Below, in pieces: positions 1 to 8,625 of a stretch of DNA of 34,963 nucleotides. Every line of letters starts with the position of its first letter. Position 1 is the stretch's first letter. This DNA is from Deltaproteobacteria bacterium. GTDB taxonomy: Bacteria; Myxococcota_A; Polyangia; Haliangiales; Haliangiaceae. The position numbers were made by a program, and so were the translations under genes. The stretch is from positions 1 through 34,963 of the forward strand of contig JAFAOG010000300.1 in the NCBI GenBank assembly GCA_019237945.1, given 5' to 3'. The notes under the pieces were generated by a model. The model ran no database searches and was not told the origin of the DNA. It saw only the letters and a list, made by a program, of their open reading frames with translations.

Positions 1-986
1 ATGTAGAGGACCTGCTCGCCCTTGATGCCGGTCATCTGCTCGAACGCGACGACGTTGCCGCCCTGATAGACCTTGTCGCGCGACAGGTGTTTGATCTCGC
101 CGTTGGACGCCATCGGCTGGTTCGTCTGCGGATCGATCTGCACGAACGGGCGCAGCTCGTTGAAGAACGCCGGCTTCGCGCCACCGACGATCACGATGTC
201 GAAGTAGTTGCGCCACGACGGATACGCCTTGCGCTCGCCGTCGAGCAGGTATGACATCACGCAGTCGGTGTAGTCCCACAGCGAGTTCGTCAGCACGAAC
301 AGCTTCTTGCCGGAGCTGCGGAACTTGTGGAGCGTCTCGCCGAGCAGCGGATCCTTGACGATGTACGACGGGAGGTTCGCCTTGATGACGGACTTGAGCG
401 TGTCGTCGCGGTGGGCCTCGTCGATCGCGGTGCGGACGTCGCCCATCAGCTTGTCGTAATCGACGGTGCCGGTGGTGCGATCGGCCCAGTCGACGAGCGT
501 CGTGTACATGACCGCCTCGGGCAGACCGAACAGCGTGTCGATCCACTCGAAGCGATCGCTCGAGAGGTTGATCTTCTCGTTGCGGTAGGCGGCGCGGCGC
601 TCCGGGTCCGTCAGCTCGCGAAAGCCGTGATAGCAGCGCCCGACGTACGCGTGGCGATCCATCTTGAACACGTGGCCGTGCTGGCGATCGACCATCAGGC
701 CGCGGATCGCCCAGCGCGGGTCGTAGTGGAGCGCCTTGATCTCCTCGGGATAGCCGTGCTTCTCGACCAGCTTGCGGAGCGTCAGCTCGATCGACAGCTG
801 CTCGAGCTTGTCCTGGTGGTAGAGCGCGAGCGTGTAGTCCATGTCGAACCCGATCATCTCGATCGAGTCCATCCGGAGGTTGCGGTTACAGAACACCCGG
901 TTCTTGCGGGCGACGTCGATCTCCGTGGTGGTTTCCCCGAGCAGTGCCCCGATCGCGGGATCGAGCTCGGTTCCAGACGCAACCAT
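1..986 (-). CDS. HAD-superfamily 5'-nucleotidase (cN-II/HAD-IG type), 3' end cut off by the window
   Basis: The reverse strand gives an open frame of 328 codons starting with ATG (984-986) and running off the left edge, so the C-terminus is missing. Near residue 48 it has the HAD nucleophile motif FDMDYTLA (DxDxT). Near residue 240 it has the motif-II-like segment KKLFVLTNS, and the last residues seen, GEQVLY, precede where the family's Asp-rich motif would lie. This is the layout of the cytosolic IMP/GMP-specific 5'-nucleotidase family, which hydrolyses purine mononucleotides to nucleosides. It diverges from hpt, so hydrolysis and salvage of purines are adjacent. A TACAAT hexamer lies 8 nt before the ATG. 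Family assignment is firm; substrate is inferred. Confidence 0.88.
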   Translation of the reverse strand, partial: MVASGTELDPAIGALLGETTTEIDVARKNRVFCNRNLRMDSIEMIGFDMDYTLALYHQDKLEQLSIELTLRKLVEKHGYPEEIKALHYDPRWAIRGLMVDRQHGHVFKMDRHAYVGRCYHGFRELTDPERRAAYRNEKINLSSDRFEWIDTLFGLPEAVMYTTLVDWADRTTGTVDYDKLMGDVRTAIDEAHRDDTLKSVIKANLPSYIVKDPLLGETLHKFRSSGKKLFVLTNSLWDYTDCVMSYLLDGERKAYPSWRNYFDIVIVGGAKPAFFNELRPFVQIDPQTNQPMASNGEIKHLSRDKVYQGGNVVAFEQMTGIKGEQVLY

Positions 987-994
987 GTCCGATC

Positions 995-1000
995 ATTGTA
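995..1000 (-). promoter_or_regulatory. Candidate -10 box of the 5'-nucleotidase gene
   Basis: On the minus strand this reads TACAAT, five of six matches to the sigma-70 -10 consensus, with 8 nt to the ATG at 986. There is no clear -35 and no Shine-Dalgarno sequence, so the transcript would be leaderless or nearly so. Confidence 0.45.
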
Positions 1001-1032
1001 CCGTGGAACGTCGTCGGTCGCCCGCGTTGCGA

Positions 1033-1038
1033 TACATT
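1033..1038 (+). promoter_or_regulatory. Candidate -10 box of hpt
   Basis: TACATT lies 6 nt before the hpt ATG at 1045. With this spacing transcription would begin at or next to the start codon. No Shine-Dalgarno sequence is visible. Confidence 0.4.
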
Positions 1039-1044
1039 CGAGCT

Positions 1045-1611
1045 ATGGCGTCAGCGCCCCCGTCCTGGAACCGCACGCAGGAGCCGTTTGCCGAGCTGAT
1101 CTCGGCGGAGGCCATTGCGGCCCGCGTCGCCGAGCTCGGCAAGCAGATCACCGAGGACTACCGGCCTCTCGTCGAGAAAGCGGATGTCGTCGTCATCGGC
1201 GTGCTCAAGGGCAGCGTCATCTTCATGGCTGACCTCGTGCGTCACGTCGCGCTGCCGGTGAAGCTCGAGTTCATCGGTATTTCGTCGTACGGCGACGAGA
1301 CGGTGTCGTCTGGTGTAGTGCAGATCACGCAGGATGTGAGCAAGCCGCTCGAGGGCAAGCACGTGATCGTCGTCGAGGACATCGTCGATACGGGCCACAC
1401 CGTCCACTACCTGATGGAGAACCTCGCGACCCGCCGCCCGGCCAGCATCAAGCTCGCGGCGTTGCTCCACAAGCCGGAGCGGTCCGAGCGCGAGGTCAAG
1501 ATCGATTACCTCGGGTTCACAATTCCCAACAAGTTCGTCGTCGGCTACGGGCTCGATGCGGCGCAGCTCTGGCGCAATCTCCCGTACATTGGATACATCA
1601 CGAACGCATGA
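1045..1611 (+). CDS. hpt: Hypoxanthine(-guanine) phosphoribosyltransferase
   Basis: This 188-residue cytoplasmic salvage enzyme transfers phosphoribose from PRPP to hypoxanthine or guanine. The PRPP-binding signature [11 protein letters not shown] is at about residues 110-120, preceded by [16 protein letters not shown] and [15 protein letters not shown], the usual loop I and flexible-loop segments of type I phosphoribosyltransferases. The C-terminal part has the [10 protein letters not shown] segment. The open frame extends upstream to 841, but family length and a TAnnnT box 6 nt upstream support the ATG at 1045. The stop overlaps the next start (ATGA), so it is probably co-transcribed with the diguanylate cyclase. 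Confidence 0.95.
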   Translation: MASAPPSWNRTQEPFAELISAEAIAARVAELGKQITEDYRPLVEKADVVVIGVLKGSVIFMADLVRHVALPVKLEFIGISSYGDETVSSGVVQITQDVSKPLEGKHVIVVEDIVDTGHTVHYLMENLATRRPASIKLAALLHKPERSEREVKIDYLGFTIPNKFVVGYGLDAAQLWRNLPYIGYITNA

Positions 1612-2606
1612 AACCCGAGCAGCTCGCCAAGCTACCGGCGGTGCTCTTCGAGATCGGCAAGCTCGTCGGCTCCGATCTCGATCCGGGCATCCTGCTGTCG
1701 CGCATCGCCGAGCTGATCTGTCAGCTGATCGGCGCCAAGGCGTGCTCGGTGATGCTGCTCGATGCCGATCGCAAGCGCCTGCTCGCGAAGGCGGCCTATG
1801 GTCTGCGCACCGAGCGCATGCACACGCTGAGCTTCGCGGTCGGCGAGGGCGTCGCGGGGTGGGTCGTCGAGCGCGGCGAATCGGCGCTGATCCCGGACGT
1901 CGAGAAGGACCCGCGGTTCATCGCGCTGCCCGCGAACCAGACGCCGATCGCCTCGATGCTGTGCGTGCCGCTCCTGGCGCGCGGCGAGCGGTGCGGCGTC
2001 GTCACCGCGACGAGCGAGCACCTCAACGCGTTTCATCCCGATGACCTCGAGCTGATCCGGTTCATCTCGACGACGATCGCGCTCGACATCGAGAACGTTC
2101 GCCTGCATCGCGTCGCGGTGACCGATCCGTTGACCGGCGCGTACAACCGCGAGTTCCTGCAGCAGCGCCTGCCGCAGGAGATCGAGGCCGCGATCGATCG
2201 CGACCGGCCCCTCAGCGTCGCGCTCGTCGACGTCGATCACTTCAAGGCCGTCAACGATCAGTATGGCCACGGCATCGGCGACGTCGTGCTCGCCGAGGTG
2301 GCGAGGCGGCTGCGCGGTGCGATCCGCGGCGGCGACGTGCTCGTGCGCTACGGCGGCGAGGAATTCTTGGTGGTGCTGCCGAAGGCCGATGCGGGGCGCG
2401 CGTGGGAGGTCGGCGAGCGCATGCGGCAGCGCGTGTGCGAGCGTGCGTTCGATGTCGGCGACGGGCTCGCGTTGCTGTTGCGCGTGTCGGTCGGCATCGC
2501 GCAGTGGCGGATCGGCGAGGGGATGCCGGAATTGATCGAGCGCTCCGACGAGGCACTCTACGGGGCGAAGCAGCGCGGGCGCAACCGGGTCGAGGTCGCG
2601 CCGTGA
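1608..2606 (+). CDS. GAF-GGDEF diguanylate cyclase
   Basis: The protein has 332 residues. An N-terminal GAF sensor domain (about 10-165) is followed by a GGDEF domain (about 170-330). The active-site motif is GGEEF (249-253) in [12 protein letters not shown]. The metal-binding part is [11 protein letters not shown] (207-217). An RxxD inhibitory I-site (RGGD, 240-243) sits exactly five residues before the GG pair, so product inhibition by c-di-GMP is expected. There are no membrane segments; it is likely a soluble sensor making c-di-GMP from two GTP. It overlaps hpt by ATGA and the next gene by GTGA, so it is the middle gene of an operon. The ligand of the GAF domain is unknown. Confidence 0.93.
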   Translation: MKPEQLAKLPAVLFEIGKLVGSDLDPGILLSRIAELICQLIGAKACSVMLLDADRKRLLAKAAYGLRTERMHTLSFAVGEGVAGWVVERGESALIPDVEKDPRFIALPANQTPIASMLCVPLLARGERCGVVTATSEHLNAFHPDDLELIRFISTTIALDIENVRLHRVAVTDPLTGAYNREFLQQRLPQEIEAAIDRDRPLSVALVDVDHFKAVNDQYGHGIGDVVLAEVARRLRGAIRGGDVLVRYGGEEFLVVLPKADAGRAWEVGERMRQRVCERAFDVGDGLALLLRVSVGIAQWRIGEGMPELIERSDEALYGAKQRGRNRVEVAP

Positions 2607-3643
2607 GTGAGCCGACCGACGATCCGCCGCGCGAGGGCGCCGGTGAGGATGTCGGTACGGAGTCCGCGCCGGCGATTGCGGAACCGGTCGCATCGATCGA
2701 GGTCGCGCCGTCGCCGAACCAGTTCCCGCCGCCCGAGCCGCTCGCGCCGTCGCCGAACCAGTTCCCGCCGCCCGACGACATCCTGCCGCCCGCCGCGGAT
2801 CTCCAGGAGGCCGTCGGCGCGCCGACGCGCAGGCGCCGCGATCCCGAGCCGGTGCTCGATCCCGATGACCCGGTGCCGCCGAAGAACCGGCGTGTCCAGA
2901 TGATCGCGGCGCTGTCGCTGTTCGGAGGGCTCGCGATCGTCGCGCTGATCTTCCTCGGCCGCGCGAACAGCGACCGCTACCTGCTCGTGTGCTCGACCGA
3001 TCGCGTGACGCCCGAGCAGGGCCGATCGTTCCCGCCGTGGGGCAGCCATCCTCTCGCCGGCCCGGCGTGGAAGCCCATCGCGCTGCCCGCGAACGCCGAG
3101 TGCACCGAGCGCGAGACCGACTCGCTCGCCGAGCTCGAGAAGCTGTACCTCGACCAGCTCGTCGATCGCGCGAGCACCACGCTGACCAGCAAGACGCTGC
3201 TCGACAAGCAGGGCTCGGGGTCGTCGCTCGACCACGTCACCGACGAGCTGACGCAGGCGCTGTTGCTCGCGCGTTCGCCGGAGCGCCGCGATCAGCGCAA
3301 GGAGATCGAACGGCTGCAGGGCGACGTCACGTACTGGCGCGCGACGCTGAGGCTGCGCGACGCGCAGGCCGCGCTGATCGATGCCGCGAAGCAGTTCGAT
3401 GCAGCAGCGGCGCAGCGGCCACGTCATGTCACCGATGCCGACGCGTGGGCGAGCTATCTGCGCAAGCTCACCGACGAGCTGCACGCGGGACCCAATGGCG
3501 AGCCGAGCGCGCCGGCGAGCGTGCCGCAGAGCGTCGAGGGGCCGCACGCGCCGGCGGGCAGTGCCCTCCCCGTCGAGCCGCCGCCGAGTGAGGCGCCTCC
3601 GCCAGTCGATGCCGGTCTGCCGACGGGCGGCGTGCTGCTCTAG
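2603..3643 (+). CDS. Single-pass membrane protein with Pro-rich N-terminus, unknown function
   Basis: This starts with GTG at 2603, overlapping the stop of the diguanylate cyclase (GTGA), and encodes 346 residues. Residues 1-100 are acidic and Pro-rich, with a 13-residue tandem repeat (APSPNQFPPPE/D). A basic stretch and a transmembrane helix (MIAALSLFGGLAIVALIFL) follow at about 108-126. The remaining ~200 residues lie on the other side of the membrane and are helical, with Glu/Arg-rich segments. The tail is again Pro-rich. An N-in orientation is suggested by the KNRR before the helix. I do not recognise a domain. Location in the operon suggests a membrane output or scaffold for the GGDEF protein, but this is inference. 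Confidence 0.82.
   Translation: MSEPTDDPPREGAGEDVGTESAPAIAEPVASIEVAPSPNQFPPPEPLAPSPNQFPPPDDILPPAADLQEAVGAPTRRRRDPEPVLDPDDPVPPKNRRVQMIAALSLFGGLAIVALIFLGRANSDRYLLVCSTDRVTPEQGRSFPPWGSHPLAGPAWKPIALPANAECTERETDSLAELEKLYLDQLVDRASTTLTSKTLLDKQGSGSSLDHVTDELTQALLLARSPERRDQRKEIERLQGDVTYWRATLRLRDAQAALIDAAKQFDAAAAQRPRHVTDADAWASYLRKLTDELHAGPNGEPSAPASVPQSVEGPHAPAGSALPVEPPPSEAPPPVDAGLPTGGVLL
2705..2779 (+). repeat. 39-bp tandem repeat inside the Pro-rich membrane protein gene
   Basis: Two copies of a 39-bp unit begin at 2705 and 2744. They encode APSPNQFPPPEPL and APSPNQFPPPDDI; the first ~31 bases are identical. The repeat keeps the frame. Confidence 0.8.
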
Positions 3644-3854
3644 GTTATTGAGACCGACTCAACTGTAGCCGATCGCGCCACCGCTGCGACGAGCTGGCGC
3701 ACGAGGCAAAGCACCACGCTGACAGAACCGCGGTTCGGTGTGACGTGCAGGTCGCGCGAGATGTAGGACGTGGGCACGCTTCATCGCAGGGCGTGGGACT
3801 TCGACGGTAAGCGACGACACGATGTCAGCGCGTGTTCGAGAACGCGCGGTCACG

Positions 3855-3874
3855 TCGTGCAACCTCGTGCACGA
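3855..3874. repeat. Short inverted repeat upstream of the sedolisin gene
   Basis: TCGTGCA and TGCACGA form a perfect 7-bp stem with a 6-nt loop, about 50 bp before the ATG at 3926. It lies in the 282-bp gap 3644-3925, in which I see no gene. It could be an operator or an RNA hairpin; nothing decides between them. Confidence 0.3.
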
Positions 3875-3925
3875 TGCGCGCGACGTGCAGCGCTCGCTGG
3901 TACGCGCGGTGAAACACGTGCGTGC

Positions 3926-5614
3926 ATGAAACTTGGACGTCAAAGCATCTTCCTGGCCGTCGCGCTCGCCGCCTGCGCGCAGGGCCAACGCATCGATGAC
4001 GGCAACGACCGCGCCAGCAATGACCTCGGCACGATCGTCCAGCACCCGAACGCGAACGTCTGCAACGGAGGGAAGATCACGTGCTACGCGCGGATCCAGA
4101 CCGACGAGACGCATCGCATCAAGAGCTTCGCGTCGCCGTCGGGCCTCGGGGCCGGCGACCTCAAGAACGCGTACAAGCTCGACACGTCCTTGTCGCCCGG
4201 CGCGACGATCGCGATCGTCGATGCCTTCAACTACCCGAACGCCGAGAGCGACCTCGCGAAGTACCGGTCTCAATACGGACTGCCGCCCTGCACACAGGCG
4301 AACGGCTGCCTGAAGATCGTCAACCAGAACGGCCAGACGTCGCCGCTGCCCGGCAACGCGCCCGCGAACGATGACTGGACCGTAGAGGCAGCCCTCGACC
4401 TCGACATGGCGAGCGCGGCGTGCCCGAACTGCAAGCTGCTGTTCGTCGAGGCGAACGACGATCAGAGCGATGGCTTGTATGTCGCGCAGAACGCGGCCGC
4501 GTCGCTCGGCGCGACCGTGATCTCCGACAGCTGGGGTGGGCCGGAGGATTCGAGCGTGTCGGCGTCCGAGTCGTACTTCAATCATCCCGGCGTCAGCATC
4601 TTCGTGTCGTCGGGCGATGCGGGCTGGACGGGCTCGTCGCCCGACTATCCATCGACGAGCGCGCACGTCACGGCCGTCGGCGGCACGAGCCTCGTCAAGT
4701 CGTCAAACACGCGCGGCTGGACCGAAGGCGCGTGGTCGAGCGGCGGCAGCTCGTGCAGCGCGAACATCGCGAAGCCCAGCTATCAGACGAGCAGCGCGTG
4801 CAGCAAGCGCATGACGGCCGACGTCTCGGCGGTCGGCGATCCGAACACCGGCGTCGCGGTCTACAACGCGGGCGCGGGCGGCTGGACGGTGATCGGCGGC
4901 ACGAGCGCCTCGTCGCCGCTGGTCGCCGGCATCTACGCGCTCTACGGCCTCGGTGGGCAGGCCCCGGGCTGGCCGTACTCGAACGCGTCGAAGTTCTTCG
5001 ACGTCACCACCGGCAACAACGGTAGCTGCGGCACGATCCTGTGCAACGCGGGCGCGGGCTGGGACGGCCCCACGGGCATCGGCTCGCCCAACGGTGCACA
5101 GCTCGGCGGCGGCGGAGGTAGCTGCACGCCGTCGTGCAACGGCAAGACGTGCGGTGACGACGGCTGCGGCGGCACGTGCGGCACGTGCGCGACGGGCGAG
5201 ACGTGCAGCGGCGGCGTGTGCATGGGCGGCGGAGGCGGTGGCGGCGGGGGCGGCGGCACGTGCGCGCATCCGACCTGCTCGACGGGCGGCGCGCTCGACG
5301 GGAGCTGCGATACCTGCGCCGGCAACATCTGCGCGCAGGACAGCTACTGCTGCACGACGGCGTGGGACTCGATCTGCGTCGGCGAGGTCGGCTCGATCTG
5401 CGGCGCGTCGTGCAGCGGCGGTGGTGGCGGCGGTGGTGGCGGTGGTGGCGGCTCGTGCGCCCACTCGATCTGCGCGTCGGGGACGAAGCTGTCGAGCACG
5501 TGCGATGCGTGCGCGGGCGACATCTGCAGCTCCGACCCGTACTGCTGCACCACGAAGTGGGATTCGCAATGCGTCAGTGAGGTGTCGTCGATTTGCGGGG
5601 AATCCTGCAACTGA
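3926..5614 (+). CDS. Sedolisin-like (S53) serine-carboxyl peptidase, lipoprotein with two Cys-rich modules
   Basis: The protein has 562 residues. The ATG at 3926 is chosen because it gives a lipoprotein signal with lipobox LAAC (Cys17). The catalytic domain (about 45-390) carries E154 and D158 in WTVEAALDLD, with the sedolisin Glu-x3-Asp spacing. It also has the oxyanion Asp in SSGDAG (D231), Ser327 in GGTSASSP, and a C-terminal GWDGPTGIGSP segment as in the S53 calcium site. The ~180-residue propeptide usual for S53 enzymes is absent. A Cys-rich stretch (400-432) and two homologous ~51-residue ten-Cys modules (446-496 and 511-561) follow, separated by poly-Gly runs. An exported, acid-type endopeptidase is likely. 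Confidence 0.88.
   Translation: MKLGRQSIFLAVALAACAQGQRIDDGNDRASNDLGTIVQHPNANVCNGGKITCYARIQTDETHRIKSFASPSGLGAGDLKNAYKLDTSLSPGATIAIVDAFNYPNAESDLAKYRSQYGLPPCTQANGCLKIVNQNGQTSPLPGNAPANDDWTVEAALDLDMASAACPNCKLLFVEANDDQSDGLYVAQNAAASLGATVISDSWGGPEDSSVSASESYFNHPGVSIFVSSGDAGWTGSSPDYPSTSAHVTAVGGTSLVKSSNTRGWTEGAWSSGGSSCSANIAKPSYQTSSACSKRMTADVSAVGDPNTGVAVYNAGAGGWTVIGGTSASSPLVAGIYALYGLGGQAPGWPYSNASKFFDVTTGNNGSCGTILCNAGAGWDGPTGIGSPNGAQLGGGGGSCTPSCNGKTCGDDGCGGTCGTCATGETCSGGVCMGGGGGGGGGGGTCAHPTCSTGGALDGSCDTCAGNICAQDSYCCTTAWDSICVGEVGSICGASCSGGGGGGGGGGGGSCAHSICASGTKLSSTCDACAGDICSSDPYCCTTKWDSQCVSEVSSICGESCN
5231..5610 (+). repeat. Duplicated Cys-rich module with poly-Gly linkers
   Basis: Two coding repeats of about 153 bp begin near 5261 and 5456, each preceded by a run of GGC/GGT/GGA codons (11-12 Gly). 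Both copies share CAH, C..C.G.IC, YCCTT.WDS.CV.EV and SIC.SC-like positions. Confidence 0.75.
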
Positions 5615-5618
5615 GCGC

Positions 5619-5624
5619 TAGGCT
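5619..5624 (+). promoter_or_regulatory. Candidate -10 box of the FMN reductase gene
   Basis: TAGGCT (TAnnnT) ends 6 nt before the ATG at 5631, just after the sedolisin stop. It suggests a separate leaderless transcript. Confidence 0.35.
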
Positions 5625-5630
5625 GCCGGC

Positions 5631-6188
5631 ATGACAAATGTCGCCGTGATTGTCGGCAGCCTGCGCAAGGATTCGTTCACGAAGAAGGTCGCGAACGCGC
5701 TGTGGGACGTCGCGCCTTCGTCGTTGAAGCTGGAGCACGTCGAGATCGGGGCCTTGCCGCTGTACAACCAGGACCTCGAGACGGCCAGCCCGCCTGCCGA
5801 GTGGGTCGCTTTTCGCGACCGGATGCGCGGCATGCAGGCGGTCGTGTTCGCGACTCCCGAGTACAACCGTTCCGTGCCCGGGGCGCTGAAGAACGCGATC
5901 GACGTCGGCTCGCGTCCGTACGGCAAGAGCATCTGGTCGGGCAAGCCGGCGGGCGTGATCAGCGTATCGCCGGGCAACCTGTCGGCGTTCGGCGCGAACC
6001 ATCACCTGCGACAGTCGCTGGTGTTCCTCGACATGCCGACGCTGCAGCAGCCCGAGGCGTACATCGGCGGCGCCGACAAGCTGTTCGACGGCGCGGGCAA
6101 GCTGACCAACGACGACACGCGGAAGTTCCTCCAGAAGTACATGGCGACATTCGCCGCCTGGATCGAGCGCGCTACACTCAAGTCATGA
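5631..6188 (+). CDS. NADPH-dependent FMN reductase (flavodoxin-like, ChrR/azoreductase type)
   Basis: This 185-residue cytoplasmic flavoprotein has a flavodoxin fold. The N-terminal strand and phosphate loop VIVGSLRKDSFTKKVA (about 6-21) bind FMN. PEYNRSVPGALKNAID (about 78-93) is the signature of the NADPH-dependent FMN reductase family (quinone, azo or chromate reductases). KPAGVISVSPG is the third flavin loop. Length and order match the family. Its TGA overlaps the ATG of the next gene (ATGA), so the two may be translationally coupled. The physiological substrate cannot be read from sequence. Confidence 0.93.
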   Translation: MTNVAVIVGSLRKDSFTKKVANALWDVAPSSLKLEHVEIGALPLYNQDLETASPPAEWVAFRDRMRGMQAVVFATPEYNRSVPGALKNAIDVGSRPYGKSIWSGKPAGVISVSPGNLSAFGANHHLRQSLVFLDMPTLQQPEAYIGGADKLFDGAGKLTNDDTRKFLQKYMATFAAWIERATLKS

Positions 6189-7195
6189 AGTGGCTCGCCG
6201 CGGTGGCGGCGCTCGCGTGTGCGTGTCGCGCTTCGCCTCCCGCACCAGCGCGCGGCTCGGCGGCGGCACCGGCCCCGGTTGTTGCCGGCTCGGCCGCGCG
6301 GGGCTCGGCTGCACACGATCCGTGGTCGCAAGGCGATCCGTGGGCCGTCGCGGGCTCGGCCGACGATCCGCCGTCGCTGATGGAGCGCCACAAGCTGGCG
6401 GACGCCGCGTGCCCGGCGGTGACCGGGCCGTATTTCTTCCGCGTCGAGAAGGCGGGCAAGACGAACTACATCCTCGGGACGCGTCACGTCAGCGTGCCGC
6501 TCGCGAAGTTCCCGCCGATCGTCCGCGACGCGCTCGATGCCGCCAAGCTCGCCGTGTTCGAGGTCGCGCCGGGTGACGATTCCTCGACGAAGCGACCGGA
6601 CATCGACTTGCCGGCGGCGGTCGGCTCCGCGGACTGGGCGCACTACAGCGAGCTCGTCGGGAGCGAGGCTGCGAAGATGCTCGCGCACAGCCGGCCCGCG
6701 ACCGCGATGATCACGATGATGGTCGAGTACGAGGACATCTCCTCGACGCTCGACATCGAGATCGAGCACGCGGTCAAAGCCAAGCACATCCCGACGCGCG
6801 GACTCGAGACGTCGCAGTTCCAGGACGACCTGCTCGACGAGCTGCTCGACATCCGCGCGTTCAAGACGATGATCGAGCAGACGAAGTCACGCGACGAGCT
6901 CCGCCAGGACAGCCACGACGATCTCGCCGAGTACTGCGCGGGCACCGACGAGACGCCGGGCACCGACGAGAAGAACCGCAAGCAGATGCTCGCCGGCGGC
7001 TACACGAACGAAGAGATCGATCACGAGGACGACGTGATGGTGTTCCAGCGCAACGCGCGCTGGATCCCGCAGCTCGAGCAGCTGTTCACGGACAACGGCG
7101 TCTTCGTCGCGGTCGGCGCCGATCACACGATCGGAGACAAGGGCATCATCTCGCTGCTGCGCGCGCGCGGCTTCACGATCACGCGCCTCAAGTAG
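6185..7195 (+). CDS. TraB/GumN-family lipoprotein
   Basis: The protein has 336 residues. The ATG at 6185 gives a short hydrophobic signal with Cys at positions 12 and 14 (ALACAC), which is probably a lipobox. It is followed by an Ala/Pro/Gly linker to about residue 60. The domain begins at YFFRVEKAGKTNYILGTRH, the first conserved TraB/GumN block (Gly-Thr-x-His). It ends at VAVGADHTIGDKGIISLLRARGF, the second block (Gly-x-x-His). Both motifs are those thought to form the metallopeptidase-like active site of this family. An envelope-anchored protein is likely. ATGA overlap with the FMN reductase; a GC-rich hairpin follows the stop. Confidence 0.85.
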   Translation: MKWLAAVAALACACRASPPAPARGSAAAPAPVVAGSAARGSAAHDPWSQGDPWAVAGSADDPPSLMERHKLADAACPAVTGPYFFRVEKAGKTNYILGTRHVSVPLAKFPPIVRDALDAAKLAVFEVAPGDDSSTKRPDIDLPAAVGSADWAHYSELVGSEAAKMLAHSRPATAMITMMVEYEDISSTLDIEIEHAVKAKHIPTRGLETSQFQDDLLDELLDIRAFKTMIEQTKSRDELRQDSHDDLAEYCAGTDETPGTDEKNRKQMLAGGYTNEEIDHEDDVMVFQRNARWIPQLEQLFTDNGVFVAVGADHTIGDKGIISLLRARGFTITRLK

Positions 7196-7199
7196 CGGC

Positions 7200-7220
7200 A
7201 CGGGGCTTGCTGTGCCCCGT
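7200..7220 (+). terminator. Short GC hairpin between the TraB-like gene and the XPB-like helicase gene
   Basis: ACGGGGC and GCCCCGT form a perfect 7-bp stem around a 7-nt loop, starting 5 nt after the TAG at 7193-7195. No T-run follows. It could be a weak terminator or could reduce ribosome access to the start at 7225. Confidence 0.35.
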
Positions 7221-7224
7221 CCGC

Positions 7225-8625
7225 ATGCGCATCCGTTTCGATCGTGGAACCCTCGTGCTCGACCGCGTCGAGCCGGGCCTCGCCCCCGGCATCCTCGACG
7301 CTGCGAGCTGGGATTCCGAGCTCTGCGCCTGGCGCATGCCGGCCTCCTCGCTGTCCGACCTCCGCGTCCGACTCGCGGACAATGCCGTCCGCTCGACGGA
7401 CATGATCGCGCCCGACGCCCTCCCCGCGCCGCTCGCCCACCCGCCGCTGCGCTGGTACCAGCAAGCCGCGCTCGATGCCTGGCTCGCCGCCTCCGCGCGA
7501 GGCGTCATCGCGCTGCCGACCGGCGCGGGCAAGACGCTCGCCGCGCTCGCCGCGATCAACGCGCTGCGCGTGGCGACGCTGATCCTCGTACCGACGCGAG
7601 TGTTGCTCGATCAGTGGGCGCGCACGCTCGAGGCCTACACGCCGGGGCCGGTCGGCCGGCTTGGCGACAACGTCCATCGCGTCGAGGCGCTGACCGTCTC
7701 GACGTACGCGTCCGCACTCACCTGGGCGCCGCGCATCGGCGATCGCTTCGGGCTGGTCGTCGTCGACGAGGCGCACCACGTCGGCGGCTGGTGCCCGTAC
7801 GAGGTGCTCGAGATGCTGGTGGCGCCCGCGCGCCTCGGACTGACCGCCACGCCGCCGTCCGGCGCAACGGCAACGCTGCTCGACGCGCACGTCGGCCCCA
7901 CGATCTATTCGATCTCGATCCCCGAGCTCGCGGGCGACGCCCTCGCCCCGTTCGACGCGATCACGATCCCGCTCTCGCTCACGCCCGACGAGCGCACGCT
8001 CTACCGCACGCACCGCGCCGTCTTCGCGGCCGCGTACGGTGAATTCCAGCGGCGCCAACCCGGTGCGTCGTGGCAAGACTTCACGGCCGCCGCCTTCCGC
8101 ACCGCGCGCGGCCGCGCCGCCCTCACCGCCTGGCGCGCCGCCCGCACCGTCCTCGCGTACCCCGCCGCCAAGCGAACCGCGCTCCGCGATCTGCTCGCCC
8201 AGCACGCGACCGACCGCATCCTCGTCTTCACGCCGGACAACGCCACGGCCTACGCGATCGCGCGCGAGCTGCTCGTCGTCCCGATCACGGCCGACATCAA
8301 GCGCGTCGAACGCGCCCGCATGCTCGAGCGCTTCCGCTCCGGCGACGCGCCGGTGCTCGTCTCGTCGCAAGTGCTGGACGAAGGCCTCGACGTCCCGGAA
8401 GCCGACATCGCGATCATCGTCGGCGGCTCGGGCTCCGAGCGCCGCCACACCCAGCGCATCGGGCGCGTCCTGCGCCCGCGGCCGAACAAACGCGCCGTGA
8501 TCTACGAGCTCGCGATCACCGGCTCGACGGAGATCGATCAGCTCGCGCGCCGCAACCACGCGCTCGCCGCCGACGTCATCACGCGCAACGCGCACGCCCG
8601 CACGAACGCAGAGGCCACGCCATGA
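7225..8625 (+). CDS. XPB-type superfamily 2 DNA helicase
   Basis: The protein has 466 residues. The ATG at 7225 is chosen because MRIRFDRGTLVL matches the N-terminus of archaeal XPB. An in-frame TTG at 7207 is less likely. Motifs in order: Q-like LRWYQ (75-79), Walker A PTGAGKT (98-104), DEAH (181-184), GLTATP (205-210), DEGLDVPEADIAIIVGGSGS (385-404) and QRIGRVLRP (410-418). The order and the wording of the last block are those of XPB, not of UvrB, RecG or RecQ. The RED motif that follows motif III in characterised XPB is replaced here by PPSGAT. It overlaps the Bax1-like nuclease gene by ATGA, matching the archaeal xpb-bax1 pairing. Role inferred: DNA repair translocase. Confidence 0.9.
   Translation: MRIRFDRGTLVLDRVEPGLAPGILDAASWDSELCAWRMPASSLSDLRVRLADNAVRSTDMIAPDALPAPLAHPPLRWYQQAALDAWLAASARGVIALPTGAGKTLAALAAINALRVATLILVPTRVLLDQWARTLEAYTPGPVGRLGDNVHRVEALTVSTYASALTWAPRIGDRFGLVVVDEAHHVGGWCPYEVLEMLVAPARLGLTATPPSGATATLLDAHVGPTIYSISIPELAGDALAPFDAITIPLSLTPDERTLYRTHRAVFAAAYGEFQRRQPGASWQDFTAAAFRTARGRAALTAWRAARTVLAYPAAKRTALRDLLAQHATDRILVFTPDNATAYAIARELLVVPITADIKRVERARMLERFRSGDAPVLVSSQVLDEGLDVPEADIAIIVGGSGSERRHTQRIGRVLRPRPNKRAVIYELAITGSTEIDQLARRNHALAADVITRNAHARTNAEATP

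Noticed and set aside
841-1044. Longer hpt beginning at 841
   Set aside because: The added residues lie on the opposite strand's 5'-nucleotidase gene and do not match the phosphoribosyltransferase family.
3770-3925. Longer N-terminus for the sedolisin starting at 3770
   Set aside because: It would bury a perfect lipoprotein signal behind an Arg-rich stretch; ATG at 3926 fits better.
7207-7224. TTG start for the XPB-like gene
   Set aside because: The ATG at 7225 matches the N-terminus of archaeal XPB, and 7207 lies in a hairpin loop.
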